A stretch of 37,289 nucleotides of DNA from CAZYMI01 sp964648505 (GTDB taxonomy: Bacteria > Pseudomonadota > Alphaproteobacteria > Micavibrionales > Micavibrionaceae): NCBI GenBank assembly GCA_964648505.1, contig CAZYMI010000017.1, positions 1 through 37,289 of the forward strand. The letters run 5' to 3'. The translations under genes and the position numbers were made by a program. The first letter of the stretch is position 1. Each line of letters begins with the position of its first letter. The notes beneath the pieces are model-generated. The model ran no database searches. It saw nothing but the letters and a program-made list of their open reading frames with translations, and was not told where the DNA came from. Positions 16,577 through 24,272 of the stretch are shown piece by piece.

Positions 16577-16870
16577 TTATAAAGGCTTGCGTGGCTTAAG
16601 ATACGGCCCTTTTGAGGGTGCGGATTGCGTAGCTTTAGGCTTCCGCGGGGTTGAAAACCACCGGATAACGCGCAAGACGATAATAATGAATGTGGTTAAA
16701 AAAATATAACCCAGAATTGCGCTTTTTATAAAACCAGTGCCAAAAAAAACATGGATATACTCGCCCGCATCATTTTGAACAGTGGATGTGGGTGTCTGCG
16801 ACCATACAAAGGTCAATAGCCCTGCGTAAACTAAAAATATAATTAAGGCCGCCCGCTTATATATATTCAT
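16577..16870 (-). CDS. Small two-TM membrane protein (97 aa)
   Basis: I do not recognise this protein. Hydrophobic helices lie at residues about 6-24 (AALIIFLVYAGLLTFVW) and 50-68 (SAILGYIFLTTFIIIVLRV), followed by a basic, Pro- and Lys-rich cytoplasmic tail. It is 29 nt upstream of the PBP1A gene on the same strand and probably co-transcribed, so an envelope-related role is possible but unproven. It is divergent from alr, with only 45 bp between the two start codons. Confidence 0.7.
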   Translation of the reverse strand: MNIYKRAALIIFLVYAGLLTFVWSQTPTSTVQNDAGEYIHVFFGTGFIKSAILGYIFLTTFIIIVLRVIRWFSTPRKPKATQSAPSKGPYLKPRKPL

Positions 16871-16903
16871 CTTTATAGTCTAACCTTTTTTCACACTTTT
16901 TTG

Positions 16904-16909
16904 TATAGT
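16904..16909 (+). promoter_or_regulatory. Possible -10 box of alr (leaderless arrangement)
   Basis: TATAGT lies 6 nt before the alr ATG at 16916, and no Shine-Dalgarno sequence is visible. No good -35 box is found at the expected distance. If used, the mRNA would begin at or very near the start codon. Confidence 0.3.
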
Positions 16910-16915
16910 GCTCTG

Positions 16916-18007
16916 ATGACATCGACCGCAAAGCTCACCATAAATCTTAAGGCGATTGCCGATAACTTTGCCCAAATTCAAACGATTATTGGTGCAAACT
17001 GCAAGATTGGACCTGCAATAAAGGCTAATGCCTATGGCCTAGGCATGGAACAGGTTGCAAAAAAATTAAACGATGTAAGTGATCTCTTTTTTATAGCCAC
17101 ACCCGATGAAGCTCTTGCGCTTAGAAGCATAACAAAAAAGCCAATTGCACTGCTCAATGGTATGGCTGCCCCTCCTGATTTTTTTATCACACATCATATA
17201 TGGCCCGTTCTTGGAGGGCTTGAAGATATAAGTAAAGTGTCTGATTTTGTGCGCAAAACTCAGACATCTTTTCCTTGCCTTATTCAAATAGATACGGGCA
17301 TGAACAGGCTTGGATTAAATAGGTATGAGCTAGAAAAAATTTTAAACAACCCTAATCTGCTGCAGGGGCTTGATATCCACTATATCATGTCGCATTTCAT
17401 TTCATCAGAAAATCATCCATGCCCTTTAGCTTTAAACCAATATGATCATTTTCTTAAAAGTGCTAACCAGATAGGTCTTGAAGCTAAACGATCAATTGCA
17501 AATTCAGGCGGGATTTTCCGTGATGCAAGATTCCATATGGATCTTGTGCGCCCGGGCGCATCTTTATACGGCATAAATCCAACGCCGCACACCAAAAACC
17601 CCATGAAAAATGTGATAACACTTGAAGCAATGGTCTTAAAAACCCAAACAGCTTCCAAAGGCGAAACCGTTGGTTATGATGCCACATACACGCTTGATCG
17701 GCCTTCAAAACTTGCAACGATTTCTTTTGGTTACGCAGATGGTTTCCATCGGGCTTTAAGCAATCGTGGTAAGGGTTATTGGCAAGGCTCTGCTTGCCCT
17801 GTTATCGGGCGGGTTTCTATGGATTTGATTGTGCTTGATATAACCGATCTTCCCCAAAACATTGCCGGGCCTTGCCAAGGCGACTGGATTGAACTTGTAG
17901 GCGAAAACTACAGTATCGATGATCTGGCAAAAGCAGCAGGCACAAACGGTTATGAAATGCTTTGCAGCCTTTCAAACCGCGCACACAGACACTACCAAGA
18001 TTTTTAA
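16916..18007 (+). CDS. alr: Alanine racemase
   Basis: This 363-aa PLP enzyme interconverts L- and D-alanine for peptidoglycan precursors. The PLP lysine is K36 in AIKANAYGLG, and the second catalytic base is Y254 in VGYDATY. RPGASLYGI, FGYADGF and GRVSMDL are also typical. I chose the ATG at 16916 over an in-frame TTG at 16901. It sits near the PBP1A and amidase genes but is divergent from them. Its 3' end faces ybaB with a 28-bp gap. Confidence 0.96.
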   Translation: MTSTAKLTINLKAIADNFAQIQTIIGANCKIGPAIKANAYGLGMEQVAKKLNDVSDLFFIATPDEALALRSITKKPIALLNGMAAPPDFFITHHIWPVLGGLEDISKVSDFVRKTQTSFPCLIQIDTGMNRLGLNRYELEKILNNPNLLQGLDIHYIMSHFISSENHPCPLALNQYDHFLKSANQIGLEAKRSIANSGGIFRDARFHMDLVRPGASLYGINPTPHTKNPMKNVITLEAMVLKTQTASKGETVGYDATYTLDRPSKLATISFGYADGFHRALSNRGKGYWQGSACPVIGRVSMDLIVLDITDLPQNIAGPCQGDWIELVGENYSIDDLAKAAGTNGYEMLCSLSNRAHRHYQDF

Positions 18008-18035
18008 TGATATAACCTGTATAAAACGCCCGAGA

Positions 18036-18359
18036 TTACATACCGGGTAATTTTGCCCCTTCAGGTAAGCCAAAATCTTTCATGGCCTGCTGCGTTTCTG
18101 TATTTACTTTTGCGTCAGCCTTTGCACGCGCATCATTAATGGCCGCCACAATCATATCCTCCAGCATTTCTTTTTCATCTGCATTAATAAGTGATGTATC
18201 AATTTCAAGTTTCCGGGCAATTCCACGGCATGTCATCAGAATATTAACCGCCCCACCGCCGGATGAACCCGTCACTTCTGTTTCGGCAAGATCTTTTTGA
18301 ATTTTTTCAAGCCGTGCTTGCATAGCTTGAGCAGACTGCATCAGTTTTTGAATGTTCAT
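18036..18359 (-). CDS. ybaB: YbaB/EbfC nucleoid-associated protein
   Basis: This 107-aa dimeric DNA-binding protein has the family hallmarks: MNIQKLMQSAQAMQARLEKI, a GSSGGGAV turn and DMIVAAINDARAK. It lies 11 nt downstream of dnaX in the usual dnaX-ybaB order. The recR gene that often follows is absent; the convergent alr comes next. Confidence 0.95.
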   Translation of the reverse strand: MNIQKLMQSAQAMQARLEKIQKDLAETEVTGSSGGGAVNILMTCRGIARKLEIDTSLINADEKEMLEDMIVAAINDARAKADAKVNTETQQAMKDFGLPEGAKLPGM

Positions 18360-18370
18360 ATTTATAATCC

Positions 18371-20056
18371 TTACTTTTGGGTTATCTCAACAATTTTTGC
18401 GCCGGGAAAAGCCTGAAAAATTTTTTGTGTTAAAGGGTGATCGATCATTTGCGTCATCACTTCATTTTGCTGGGATTGCTTGATTTGTGCAAGCGTTTCC
18501 TGCCCTGCTTCATTGACAACGGATATAATCCAGCGTTTTCCCGTTAACCCCTGCAGTTCACGCGCAAGATCTTGAGATAATTTAGGCGGCGCTGTAGGCC
18601 CGGGACGAAAATCAAGTCTGCCTTCTTCAAGGCGCACCAAATGAACCGCGTGAAAAACATGGCTTGCCAGAAGCATTTTTCCTTCTGTTTCCAACAAAGA
18701 TACAATATCACTCAGTGTGTTAACGGGGCCTTGTATCTGATGCTGTTTGGCCACGGCAGACACTGGGACAGGTTCGTTAGGTATCACAGCCTGTAGTGCA
18801 GCGGCCCCACCACCGCCTTGTACAACACGCATAACCGTAGCTGGGCCTTGAGGCGAGGATGACGCCTGAGATGCGGAAGAAAAAGTCGTATTTTCAGCTT
18901 CATAGTCACGAATAAGTTTTGCAGGATCAGGCAGATCCGCTGTATATGCAAGCCTAATCAATGTTATTTCAGCCGCCGCATGGGAATCCGGAGCCAACGA
19001 CACTTCTGTAATTCCTTTGAGTAAAATTTGCCATATGCGATTAAGTGCGGGTACGCTTAAAGATGACGCCAGCATTTTTAAGCGGTCTAACGCAGGGCCT
19101 GTCATATCTTGCTGCAAAATCTGCGCCTGCTGAGGGGCTGCTTTAATTTTTAAAATCGTATGGGTTAAAGACAAAAGATCTTGAAGGGTTACGGATGCCT
19201 CAGCCCCTAACCTTCTTAAATCCGCATAGACCGATAACGCTTGGTCTGATTGCCCCATCACGCATCTTTCAAACAGCTCAACCATACGTGATTGATCAGC
19301 AAGACCTAACATATCGGATACAAGTTTAGAATCGATCATGCTATTACCAAGCGCAATCGCCTGATCCAGCAATGACAGCCCATCGCGCACCGAACCATCA
19401 GCTGCACGGGCAATCAAGGCCAGCGCATCAGGGTCTGCTTCAACTTTTTCTTTAAGGCAAATTTCTGAAAAATGTTTTTGCAGTGTCTCTGGATCAACGC
19501 GGCGTAAGTCAAAACGCTGGCAGCGTGATAACACTGTCACCGGAACTTTTCGAATTTCTGTGGTCGCAAAAATAAATTTTACATGCGGTGGCGGTTCTTC
19601 AAGTGTTTTCAACAAGGCATTAAACGCAGCCTTTGAAAGCATATGCACTTCGTCAATAATATAAATTTTATAACGCGCCTGCGAAGGAGCGTAACGAACA
19701 CCATCCAGAATAGACCGTATGTCATCAATCCCTGTGTTCGACGCCGCATCCATTTCAATCACATCAGGGTGCCGGTCTTCTGCAATTGCACGAGAAAGCG
19801 CACAATCATCCGTCGGGCCAGTTGTGGGCCCGGCTTTGCCATCTGCGCCTGTATAATTAAGCGCTTTGGCGATAATACGCGCAGTGGTGGTTTTACCCAC
19901 GCCGCGCACACCTGTCAGCATGTAAGCATGCGCAATCCGCCCTGTTGATATGGCATTTTGCAAGGTGCGCACTAGCGCATCCTGGCCGATGAGTTCAGAA
20001 AAATTCTGAGGACGATATTTACGAGCGAGAACTCTATAGGGTACGGAATCGATCAT
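18371..20056 (-). CDS. dnaX: DNA polymerase III subunit gamma/tau
   Basis: This 561-aa clamp-loader ATPase has YRVLARKYRPQNFSELIGQ at the N-terminus, Walker A GVRGVGKTT (49-57), Walker B/DExH IIDEVHML, sensor 1 FATTEIRKVP and the SRC finger at LSRCQRFDLRR. The region that normally carries a four-Cys zinc module (residues about 68-90) reads GPTTGPTDDCALSRA, with a single Cys (C85), so zinc binding there is probably lost. The C-terminal part is long, fitting a tau-like product; I did not find a clear slippery site for gamma. It is downstream of ffs on the same strand and followed by ybaB. Confidence 0.97.
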   Translation of the reverse strand: MIDSVPYRVLARKYRPQNFSELIGQDALVRTLQNAISTGRIAHAYMLTGVRGVGKTTTARIIAKALNYTGADGKAGPTTGPTDDCALSRAIAEDRHPDVIEMDAASNTGIDDIRSILDGVRYAPSQARYKIYIIDEVHMLSKAAFNALLKTLEEPPPHVKFIFATTEIRKVPVTVLSRCQRFDLRRVDPETLQKHFSEICLKEKVEADPDALALIARAADGSVRDGLSLLDQAIALGNSMIDSKLVSDMLGLADQSRMVELFERCVMGQSDQALSVYADLRRLGAEASVTLQDLLSLTHTILKIKAAPQQAQILQQDMTGPALDRLKMLASSLSVPALNRIWQILLKGITEVSLAPDSHAAAEITLIRLAYTADLPDPAKLIRDYEAENTTFSSASQASSSPQGPATVMRVVQGGGGAAALQAVIPNEPVPVSAVAKQHQIQGPVNTLSDIVSLLETEGKMLLASHVFHAVHLVRLEEGRLDFRPGPTAPPKLSQDLARELQGLTGKRWIISVVNEAGQETLAQIKQSQQNEVMTQMIDHPLTQKIFQAFPGAKIVEITQK

Positions 20057-20094
20057 GGAGAGACCTTAGCCGGATTCAGGGGAAAAGGGGAAGT

Positions 20095-20188
20095 GGAAGG
20101 CCAAACCATGACCCAGGCAAATTCGTTACGGCTGCTGCCTTTCGGCCCTGACCGGATTGGCGAGCGCACTGCCCATAGCCGACCTTCC
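20095..20188 (-). ncRNA. ffs: Signal recognition particle RNA (4.5S-like)
   Basis: On the minus strand the sequence CCGGTCAGGGCCGAAAGGCA, followed directly by GCAGCC, is the SRP RNA apical domain: the GGUCAG symmetric-loop strand, a GNRA (GAAA) tetraloop and the AGCAGCC strand that bind Ffh. The flanks pair into a long hairpin: GGAAGG at 20183-20188 with CCTTCC at 20095-20100, and GGCTATG with CATGGTT further in. A pyrimidine-rich tract (CTTCCCCTTTTCCCC) follows the 3' side. The exact ends are uncertain by several nt. The location, 38 bp upstream of dnaX on the same strand, matches many alphaproteobacteria. Confidence 0.88.
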
Positions 20189-20251
20189 GGGGGCGAGATA
20201 AGCACGGGAGCCACAAAAATACAAGAAACCCGCCCATTTAAGGCCAAAACC

Positions 20252-20280
20252 TTGCGAAAACCCCAAAAACCGATTATGTG
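20252..20280 (+). promoter_or_regulatory. Possible promoter of tRNA-Thr
   Basis: TTGCGA (20252-20257), a 17-nt spacer and TATGTG (20275-20280) lie 25 bp upstream of the tRNA 5' end. Both boxes are partial matches to sigma70. Confidence 0.35.
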
Positions 20281-20304
20281 TGCCCCTATTCATCCACGCG
20301 TAAT

Positions 20305-20379
20305 GCCGATTTAGCTCAGGGGTAGAGCAGTGCTTTCGTAAAGCAAAGGTCGGGGGTTCAAATCCCTTAATCGGCACCA
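20305..20379 (+). tRNA. tRNA-Thr (anticodon CGT)
   Basis: A full cloverleaf can be drawn. The acceptor GCCGATT pairs with AATCGGC, the D stem is GCTC/GAGC, and the anticodon loop TTCGTAA has anticodon CGT at 34-36. The T arm is GGGGG-TTCAAAT-CCCTT with two G-U pairs, then discriminator A and an encoded CCA. The outermost anticodon-stem pair (G-A) is a mismatch. The 3' end is repeated 161 bp downstream. Confidence 0.95.
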
Positions 20380-20386
20380 TTATAAA
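20363..20386 (+). repeat. 24-nt direct repeat, copy 1 (3' end of tRNA-Thr)
   Basis: TCCCTTAATCGGCACCATTA followed by TAAA covers the end of the T arm, the acceptor strand, CCA and 7 nt beyond. It is repeated perfectly at 20524-20547. This is the classic layout of an attachment site for a tRNA-targeting integrase. Confidence 0.9.
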
Positions 20387-20415
20387 GACCCCTTGTTTGG
20401 GGGCTTTGTAATGGT
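20376..20415. terminator. Long hairpin directly after (and including) the tRNA CCA end
   Basis: ACCATTATAAAGACCCC and GGGGGCTTTGTAATGGT form an almost perfect 17-bp stem around a TTGTTT loop. The stem includes the encoded CCA. There is no T tract, so it may act in 3' processing or as a recombination-site structure rather than as a normal intrinsic terminator. A second hairpin, CCCCCGAAGGGGG, lies at 20434-20446. Confidence 0.55.
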
Positions 20416-20523
20416 ATCGCCTAGGTTGAGTTACCCCCGAAGGGGGCTTAACGCCAAAGGGCGCGACCTTGCGTCCCGAGACGCCACAATTCAAAAAACA
20501 AAAAACCAAGAGTTATTGTGAAT

Positions 20524-20547
20524 TCCCTTAATCGGCACCATTATAAA
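20524..20547 (+). repeat. 24-nt direct repeat, copy 2 (orphan tRNA-Thr 3' end)
   Basis: This is an exact copy of 20363-20386 with no tRNA body upstream, so it is an att-like scar. The 137 bp between the two copies contains only hairpins and no gene. Confidence 0.9.
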
Positions 20548-20630
20548 TAATTAAATTATTCTGGAATGAGCGCCCTAAGCTTGCCTGCGCGCACTGGATG
20601 GCGGAGACGCTGAAGGCCTTTGATCTCTAA
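20547..20630 (+). pseudogene. Short GC-rich coding remnant, possibly a recombinase C-terminus
   Basis: A frame open for 27 codons right after the orphan tRNA fragment reads NERPKLACAHWMAETLKAFD near its end, then stops at 20628-20630. Its codons are GC-rich (GCC TGC GCG CAC, GCG GAG ACG CTG AAG GCC), unlike the flanking DNA. The pattern ERxKLAxAWxxxL resembles the tail of tyrosine recombinases found next to tRNA attachment sites, but the stretch is too short for a firm call. No start codon or upstream coding part remains. Confidence 0.3.
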
Positions 20631-20651
20631 GCCTTATCTCAGGAGAAAAAC

Positions 20652-20945
20652 ATGCTCCATATTAATATCTCCGGTAGTCACTCTGAGGGCAGGCTGAAAG
20701 AAATTTCAAGAAAATTAAGGCAGGCCCTTCAGGAAGCTGGCATTGGCGTTGCTGTTGCTGAAGACCCAAACAGCCTTTCAATAACCGCGAGTGTAAATGC
20801 TGCCTCGATAGCAATGAATTATGCCAGTGGGATTTTAAGATCAGCTGTTGAAGCCCCTGACATGCCATCACTTAGCCCTGCCACTCGTTTTGAAAGAAAT
20901 GGCACAAATGCAAATTTAAATTTGGTATTTTCTGGCCCAGCTTAA
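20652..20945 (+). CDS. Hypothetical protein (97 aa)
   Basis: I do not recognise this protein. It begins MLHINISGSHSEGRLKEISR and has one alpha-beta-like region (residues 1-65), a second helix (ASIAMNYASGILRSAVE) and a disordered-looking Asn- and Ser-rich tail. There are no TM segments. AGGAG lies 8 nt before the ATG, a good SD. It stands alone between the att-like repeat and a degraded chemotaxis gene, so it may belong to a former accessory insertion. Confidence 0.6.
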   Translation: MLHINISGSHSEGRLKEISRKLRQALQEAGIGVAVAEDPNSLSITASVNAASIAMNYASGILRSAVEAPDMPSLSPATRFERNGTNANLNLVFSGPA

Positions 20946-21044
20946 AAATAGCTTTATATGATTGATTTGTATATACGTTTGCCGAAGTGCAAGGTAATCA
21001 TCACAGTATTTTAATTGACGATATCTAGATGTCTATAAGAATAC

Positions 21045-21230
21045 ATCAACGCTAGTGCTGTCGAAAAACAAAGTGCTGTAGTGCATCAAGTGCAGTAAGC
21101 GATATTACACAAGGCATCGTTGAAATATCATCTGCTGTCAGCAAGCAACACAAGCCGTATGTGCTATAAAAGAGACGACTGAAAAGCTGGTATAAAATTA
21201 AAAGCTACTGTGTGAACAGACTTATTTTCC
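21045..21230 (+). pseudogene. Degraded C-terminus of a methyl-accepting chemotaxis protein
   Basis: Three consecutive frames each carry a piece of an MCP signalling domain. From 21045 the text is INASAVEKQSAVVHQ, ending in a stop. From 21080 another frame gives SASSAVSDITQGIVEISSAV. From 21148 the third frame gives TQAVCAIKETTEKL, then stops, then KLLCEQTYF. Together they follow the usual MCP order (AVEEQSA...EIS..I..I..GI.EIS.AV.....AV..I...TE.L), so this is a real homologue broken by at least two frameshifts and several stops. DNA upstream to about 21005 may hold more (IDDI, stop, MSI). The 3' end runs into the convergent yqhA gene. Confidence 0.7.
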
Positions 21231-21740
21231 TGGTTGCAATTTATCAATTAAAACCAGCAAAATTGCTGTTAACACCATGACAAAGTGAATGCCCGTTGTC
21301 CAGGCCAGCTCTTGATTAGAATAAGCCTCAACATCTAAGAATATCTTGAGAAGATGGATGGATGAAATTGAAACAATCGAAGTTGAAAGCTTTACCTTTA
21401 AACTACTGCTCCCCACTTTTCCAAGCCAGGATAATCTGTTCTTTGAAGGGGAGACGTTCAGCTTGCCTACAAAATTTTCATAGCCGCCAATCAAGACCAT
21501 CACAATCAACCCTGCGACCAAAACTTTATCAACAAGGGTCAGTAAAATAAGAAGCAGTTCATTCTTCTGATATGAGAAAAGATCGATGGTAAAGTTAAAT
21601 ACAACCGCTATAAAATGAAAAGAAAAACCTGCAAGCGCAATAACAAGGCTTAAAAAAACAGGTACCAAAAGCCATCTGCTATTATAAATAATACGCTCAA
21701 TGCTTTCTTCGAATTTGTTGATTGGATTTGGTGTTTCCAT
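21222..21740 (-). CDS. yqhA: YqhA family membrane protein (UPF0114)
   Basis: This protein of about 172 aa has four hydrophobic segments and the strong family motifs YNSRWLLVPVFLSL, LLTLVDKVLVAGLIVMV, GGYENFVGKL, LSWLGKV and SIVSISSIHLLKIFLD. The function of UPF0114 proteins is unknown. I preferred the ATG at 21740 over an upstream TTG at 21782, because the family begins just before the amphipathic EESIERIIYNSRW segment. It is a single gene, convergent with the MCP relic. Confidence 0.92.
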   Translation of the reverse strand: METPNPINKFEESIERIIYNSRWLLVPVFLSLVIALAGFSFHFIAVVFNFTIDLFSYQKNELLLILLTLVDKVLVAGLIVMVLIGGYENFVGKLNVSPSKNRLSWLGKVGSSSLKVKLSTSIVSISSIHLLKIFLDVEAYSNQELAWTTGIHFVMVLTAILLVLIDKLQPGK

Positions 21741-21905
21741 TTTGAAAGCCTGACCTTTGAATATATAAATTTTAAGTGCCAAAAACCTAAAGGAAGTAAA
21801 ATGTATAGTAAAGTCATGTTGATTTACATAATTTTTACTTTTTTAATATAGGGTATAATCTGGGGAAAAAATAAAAAGTGCTGGCCAAGGCACGGGGGTA
21901 AAGCC

Positions 21906-22853
21906 ATGACGTACGCCGTAACAAGCGGGGGGAAAGAAAGCTCGCATTTTCTTTGCACCGAGCATGCCGAAGATCTAATTCTGGGCTTTTTAGACCAACA
22001 TAAAAGCCAAGCCCAATTGTGGCAGATTTTTCATTTTCGCTTTTCAGTACACCATAGCACAGGCCCGTGCCTTTCAGATGGCCGGATCCTTGCCGCCACA
22101 CTTGATCGCGTCAAAAAAAACAGCCAAAGCCTTGGTGAAAAAATAATCGAAATGGGGAAAACATTTAACGGGCTCCATGGCTTTCAATTTCGTGATCAAG
22201 ATATTATTTTATTTGTTCCTGCACGCGCCGATGAAGATAAACTCGCCGCAGACAGGCTTTTTAAAATTCTTTCTGACTTTGTGGATAATAATATATCTGA
22301 ACGCTTCCCTTTAATGGGCGCACAAGGCAGGCTTGAAAAAATAATCGATCATAAACTGCTTTCAGCACGACGCATTGCCGCACTTGAATCAACTCTTGAT
22401 AACCAACGGCTTCTCTCGTTACCACTCAGGCGTAAACGCCGTGATGCACCCCTTGTTTTACTTGTAGAAGATGACCGCTTTACAGCCGCCTATACCAGTA
22501 AACTACTCGGATCAAATTTTGATATTATTCAGGTACGAACTGGTGAAGATGCTATTTTGCAATATATGGATCAAGCCCCTGATGTTGTGCTGATGGATAT
22601 TCATTTACCGGGCCTCTCCGGCCAGCAAACCGCAGAAGTTATTCGCCGGATGGATCCTGATGCTTTTGTGATTATGATTTCAGTTGATACCGCAACCGAC
22701 AAAGTAATTGCAGCCACTAAAAATGGTGTTGGTGCATTTTTAAAAAAACCTTTCAGCAAAGAACGTTTGCACGCTGCGATTAACCGCTCACCCCATATGC
22801 GAACATCACGCAATATCAATAGTAATACCCTGAATTCATCCTGGACTGTTTAG
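21906..22853 (+). CDS. Response regulator with unrecognised N-terminal domain
   Basis: In this 315-aa protein, residues about 181-298 are a REC receiver domain: acidic pocket E188/D189/D190 (LLVEDD), phospho-acceptor D231 (LMDIHLPG), S259 region and K281 (KKPFS). Residues 1-170 are not a DNA-binding output domain I recognise. They are helical with a central beta stretch (FQFRDQDIILFVPA) and contain two adjacent helices around SARRIAALESTL. The REC domain is C-terminal, the reverse of classical regulators. No histidine kinase gene is nearby. The start has a GGGGG/taaag purine run just upstream. Output unknown. Confidence 0.85.
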   Translation: MTYAVTSGGKESSHFLCTEHAEDLILGFLDQHKSQAQLWQIFHFRFSVHHSTGPCLSDGRILAATLDRVKKNSQSLGEKIIEMGKTFNGLHGFQFRDQDIILFVPARADEDKLAADRLFKILSDFVDNNISERFPLMGAQGRLEKIIDHKLLSARRIAALESTLDNQRLLSLPLRRKRRDAPLVLLVEDDRFTAAYTSKLLGSNFDIIQVRTGEDAILQYMDQAPDVVLMDIHLPGLSGQQTAEVIRRMDPDAFVIMISVDTATDKVIAATKNGVGAFLKKPFSKERLHAAINRSPHMRTSRNINSNTLNSSWTV

Positions 22854-22913
22854 ATTTAGGTTCAAAATTAGGTTGAGCTTGCGCTTAAGCACGCGTTCTG
22901 GCACAACTTAAGC

Positions 22914-24272
22914 ATGATCCAACTTCACAATTCCCTCACCGGTAAAAAAGAAACCTTAACGCCGATTGACCCCACCCATGTGCGGCTTTATGCGTGCGGG
23001 CCAACTGTTTACAACTATGCGCATATTGGCAATGCACGAATGGCCGTTGTGTTCGACCAGCTGGTGCGCGTGTTACGGCATGATTACCCCAAAGTTACTT
23101 ATGTTTCCAACATCACTGATGTTGATGATAAAATTATGGATGCCGCACGCGAACGCGGTGAAGCAGTTGAAGTCATCACTCGGCGTTATGAAGATGCCTA
23201 TAACGCCGATATGGGCGCACTGAGCGTTGCCAAGCCCGATATTCAACCGCGTGCGACCGACCACATTGATGAGATGATTGCGCTAAACGCACAATTGATT
23301 GAACGTAAATATGCGTATGAGGCGCAAGGCCATGTGCTATTCCATGTGCCGTCATTCAAAGCCTATGGGCGACTATCGGGCCGCAGCCGTGATGACCAGA
23401 TTGCAGGTGCGCGTGTTGAAATATCGCCCTTTAAAAAAGACCCAGCGGATTTTGTTTTGTGGAAACCATCAACGCCTGACCAAATGGGGTGGGATAGCCC
23501 ATGGGGTCGCGGCCGCCCGGGTTGGCACATTGAATGTTCTGCCATGGCTGAAAAACATTTGGGCCTGCCGTTTGATATTCATGGCGGCGGGGCTGATTTA
23601 AAATTCCCGCACCACGAAAATGAAATTGCACAAAGCTGCTGCGCCCATGGCCGCACACATGATTTAGGCTATTTCGCGAAAATGTGGGTGCATAACGGCT
23701 TTGTAACGGTTGAAGGCGAAAAAATGTCGAAATCAATCGGCAACACCGTGATTGCGCATGATTTGTTGCAGCAAGGTGTGCAAGGTGAAGCGATACGCCT
23801 GACACTTTTATCCGCCCATTACCGCCAACCGTTGGATTGGACGGCAGCACGCTTGCAACAATCCAAAAAGAATTTGGATGATTTGTATGCAACATTAGCC
23901 GACGCACCACCGGAAGCGGGCGAGATTTATGAACCCTTTATCAACGCACTGCGCGATGATTTAAATACACCCAAAGCCATGGCCGTATTATTTTCGCTCG
24001 CGGGCAAAGTGCGTAAAGGTTTTGCCGAAGCATCCACATTACGCGCGTGCGTGAATTTACTTGGCATTTGCCAGCAGCCACTTGATGTGTGGTTCCCGCC
24101 ATCAGCTAGGCTTGATGAAGCAACGGTAAACGCCAAACTGGCAGAGCGCGAAATTGCGCGGAAAGCAAAAGATTTTGCAACGTCCGATGCAATACGCGAC
24201 GCGTTGTTAGAAGCTGGTGTGGTTGTAGAAGATACGCCCGACGGGCAGCGTGTACGGTCAGTACACCGCTAG
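22914..24272 (+). CDS. cysS: Cysteine--tRNA ligase
   Basis: This 452-aa class I aminoacyl-tRNA synthetase charges tRNA-Cys. It has the HIGH-type motif AHIGNAR (HIGN 37-40), KMSKS (270-274) and zinc ligands C28, C208, the His in KFPHHE and E237. It has full family length with the C-terminal anticodon-binding region. Codon use looks GC-richer than that of its neighbours. The 3' end overlaps the convergent pilin-like gene by 15 nt. It stands alone on the plus strand. Confidence 0.98.
   Translation: MIQLHNSLTGKKETLTPIDPTHVRLYACGPTVYNYAHIGNARMAVVFDQLVRVLRHDYPKVTYVSNITDVDDKIMDAARERGEAVEVITRRYEDAYNADMGALSVAKPDIQPRATDHIDEMIALNAQLIERKYAYEAQGHVLFHVPSFKAYGRLSGRSRDDQIAGARVEISPFKKDPADFVLWKPSTPDQMGWDSPWGRGRPGWHIECSAMAEKHLGLPFDIHGGGADLKFPHHENEIAQSCCAHGRTHDLGYFAKMWVHNGFVTVEGEKMSKSIGNTVIAHDLLQQGVQGEAIRLTLLSAHYRQPLDWTAARLQQSKKNLDDLYATLADAPPEAGEIYEPFINALRDDLNTPKAMAVLFSLAGKVRKGFAEASTLRACVNLLGICQQPLDVWFPPSARLDEATVNAKLAEREIARKAKDFATSDAIRDALLEAGVVVEDTPDGQRVRSVHR

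Noticed and set aside
20126..20509. Minus-strand open frame of 127 codons across tRNA-Thr
   Set aside because: It is the antisense reading of the tRNA (the familiar GFEPPTFALR-type artefact) plus SRP RNA flanks; no SD and no protein-like pattern.
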